Source: UMGS1696 sp964430105 (GTDB taxonomy: Bacteria > Bacillota > Clostridia > Oscillospirales > CAG-272). Taken from it: a stretch of 14,393 nt of DNA. Positions 12,983 through 14,393 of the stretch are shown here, piece after piece (the stretch's first letter is position 1; each line of letters opens with the position of its first letter). Under the pieces are notes generated by a model. The model made no database searches, had not been told where the DNA came from, and was given only the letters and a program-made list of their open reading frames with translations. Location: contig CAYSEF010000047.1 in NCBI GenBank assembly GCA_964430105.1, forward strand, positions 1-14,393, written 5' to 3'. A program made the position numbers and the translations under genes.

Positions 12983-14341
12983 ATGAAAGAAAAAAGAAGC
13001 AGTTTCACTGGGAAAATCGGTTTTGTTCTTGCAGCAGCGGGTTCTGCTGTTGGACTTGGAAATATCTGGCGTTTTCCGTATCTTGCGGCAAAATATGGCG
13101 GCGGAATATTTCTTCTTGTTTATGTAATACTTGCAGTAACATTCGGATTTACATTGATGACGGCAGAAATCGCACTTGGACGAAAAACTGGACTGAGTGC
13201 ATCGGGTGCATTTGCGGCACTTAATAAAAAATACTCGTTTATCGGTGTCATTGCATCAATAGTGCCTATGATAATTCTTCCGTATTACTCAGTTATCGGT
13301 GGTTGGGTCACAAAGTATTTTGCTGCATTTGCAACCGGTCAGGCTCATGCGTCCGCATCTGATAATTATTTCAGCGATTTTATTTCGCAAACAGGTGAGC
13401 CGATAATTTGGTTTTTTGTGTTTATAGCTGTTACGGCAGTAGTGGTTTTGTTCGGAGTTGAAAAGGGTATAGAAAAGGTCAGTAAGATTATGATGCCCGT
13501 ACTGGTACTTCTTACTCTGTTTATTGCGATCTACACACTGTTCATACCGGGAGCGATGGAAGGATTTATTTACTATGTCAAGCCGGATTTCAGTAAGTTT
13601 TCTGTAACGACAGTTCTTGCTGCTATGGGACAGCTGTTTTATTCTATGTCACTTGCGATGGGGATTATGATAACCTATGGCTCATATATGAAAAAAGATG
13701 TAAATCTTGACTCCTCAGTATCCCAGATCGAGATTTTTGACACAGGCGTTGCGTTTCTCGCAGGTATGATGATAGTTCCGTCTGTTTTTGCATTTTCCGG
13801 TGGAGATGAATCTGCACTCGGAAAGGGGCCAAGTCTGATGTTTATCACATTGCCGAAGGTTTTTGATAGCATGGTTGGCGGTTCGATAATCGGTACAGCA
13901 TTCTTCCTTCTTGTATTGGTTGCTGCTCTCACATCTTCTATATCGCTGATGGAGACAGTCGTATCTATAATAGAAGATAAATTTAAGCTCGGCAGAAAAA
14001 AGACCTGCATTGTCGTTTTCATAGGCTGCATCGTTCTTGGAATTCCGTCATCACTTGGATTTGGCGTGTGGAGTGGTGTCAGCGTTATGGGAATGTCTAT
14101 CCTTGATATGTTTGATTTCATTTCTAATAGTGTTATCATGCCTATCGTAGCGCTTTTGACCTGTATTTTTATAGGATTTGTAATAAAACCACAGTCAATT
14201 ATCGATGAAGTTGAGATAGGCGGTGTAAAATTCAAGCGTAAAAAACTGTTTTCCGTTATGATAAAGTATATTGCGCCGATTTTCATCGTACTGATACTCG
14301 TGTCCTCTATTCTTGATACATTTGGAATATTCAAGATTTAA
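12983..14341 (+). CDS. Sodium-dependent transporter, neurotransmitter:sodium symporter (NSS/SNF) family
   Basis: 452 aa, about 11 membrane helices as in many bacterial members (LeuT fold; Tyt1, MhsT, TnaT relatives). These import amino acids with Na+. The first helix carries the family signature 'AAGSAVGLGNIWRFPYL' (18-34), whose broken region holds substrate and sodium. Later parts include 'MSLAMGIMITYGSYM' in the central helices and 'ALTSSISLMETVVS', expected to form the second sodium site. Start at 12983 is chosen because AAAGGAG (12971-12977) lies 5 bp before it; the in-frame ATG 27 bp upstream would enclose that site. Substrate cannot be told, though aromatic or branched amino acids are common. 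It is divergent from the ACT-UPF0210 operon, and no terminator is visible after it. Confidence 0.93.
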   Translation: MKEKRSSFTGKIGFVLAAAGSAVGLGNIWRFPYLAAKYGGGIFLLVYVILAVTFGFTLMTAEIALGRKTGLSASGAFAALNKKYSFIGVIASIVPMIILPYYSVIGGWVTKYFAAFATGQAHASASDNYFSDFISQTGEPIIWFFVFIAVTAVVVLFGVEKGIEKVSKIMMPVLVLLTLFIAIYTLFIPGAMEGFIYYVKPDFSKFSVTTVLAAMGQLFYSMSLAMGIMITYGSYMKKDVNLDSSVSQIEIFDTGVAFLAGMMIVPSVFAFSGGDESALGKGPSLMFITLPKVFDSMVGGSIIGTAFFLLVLVAALTSSISLMETVVSIIEDKFKLGRKKTCIVVFIGCIVLGIPSSLGFGVWSGVSVMGMSILDMFDFISNSVIMPIVALLTCIFIGFVIKPQSIIDEVEIGGVKFKRKKLFSVMIKYIAPIFIVLILVSSILDTFGIFKI

Positions 14342-14365
14342 CTTAACAAAAAAATGAATTTCGCC

Positions 14366-14393
14366 TTGACAATACCCAATATCATGTGGTATA
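14366..14393 (+). promoter_or_regulatory. Promoter of the next gene, cut by the window edge
   Basis: TTGACA (14366-14371) is followed after 18 bp by TATA at 14390-14393, where the sequence ends. The TGTGGTATA ending matches the TGGTATAAT style of the hprK and folT promoters. Confidence 0.55.

Noticed and set aside
13675..14334. 219-codon minus-strand frame opposite the NSS transporter
   Set aside because: Antisense to conserved membrane helices, with Thr/Ile/Pro-rich shadow composition and no regulatory signals.

Overview
The window looks like chromosome of a Gram-positive, AT-rich anaerobic Clostridia member, most likely a Ruminococcus-like Oscillospiraceae. This is an inference from strong GGAGG ribosome sites, an HPr kinase/phosphorylase, a pectin-type GH105/GH88 hydrolase, ECF-type vitamin transporters and two riboswitches. 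There is no sign of phage, insertion sequences, CRISPR, tRNA or rRNA. It reads as ordinary core chromosome with interesting regulatory RNA.

Layout. (1) 1-1379: a single gene (minus) for a cytoplasmic unsaturated rhamnogalacturonyl/glucuronyl hydrolase, with its own consensus promoter and terminator. (2) 1395-1959: a YfcE-type metallophosphoesterase (minus) with its own terminator. (3) 2035-3053: three tightly coupled small genes (plus) of unknown function. They converge with almost no gap on (4) 3060-6302: a minus-strand group of a secreted parvulin-type foldase, a membrane-anchored protein with a possible TIM-barrel domain (TTG start, coupled), and a protein resembling a degenerate sensor histidine kinase. 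(5) 6452-7461: hprK, divergent from the foldase. (6) 7562-10407: a folate-salvage operon. It has a promoter, a tetrahydrofolate riboswitch, a hairpin that buries the folT ribosome site, folT, folC, a lipoprotein of unknown function and a terminator. (7) 10360-10973: queT (minus) under a preQ1-I type riboswitch with terminator and antiterminator. The folate operon's terminator lies inside the 3' coding end of queT. (8) 11105-12829: the conserved pair UPF0237 (ACT domain) and UPF0210 (DUF711), minus, behind a good promoter. (9) 12884-14341: a sodium-dependent NSS-family transporter (plus), followed at the window edge by a cut-off promoter for the next gene.

How they work together. FolT would import folate, FolC would glutamylate and retain it, and the riboswitch would close the system when tetrahydrofolate is sufficient. 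QueT would import a queuosine precursor under preQ1 control. Both are ECF S-components with no energizing EcfA/A'/T module in the window, so a shared module elsewhere is expected. HprK is the global carbon-catabolite kinase and may indirectly control the pectin hydrolase, but no convincing cre site was seen next to that gene.

No wholly new system is evident. The parts most worth a second look are the two fully readable riboswitch platforms, the directional terminator hidden in queT, the lipoprotein in the folate operon, the three-gene unknown cluster, and the degenerate kinase-like protein.
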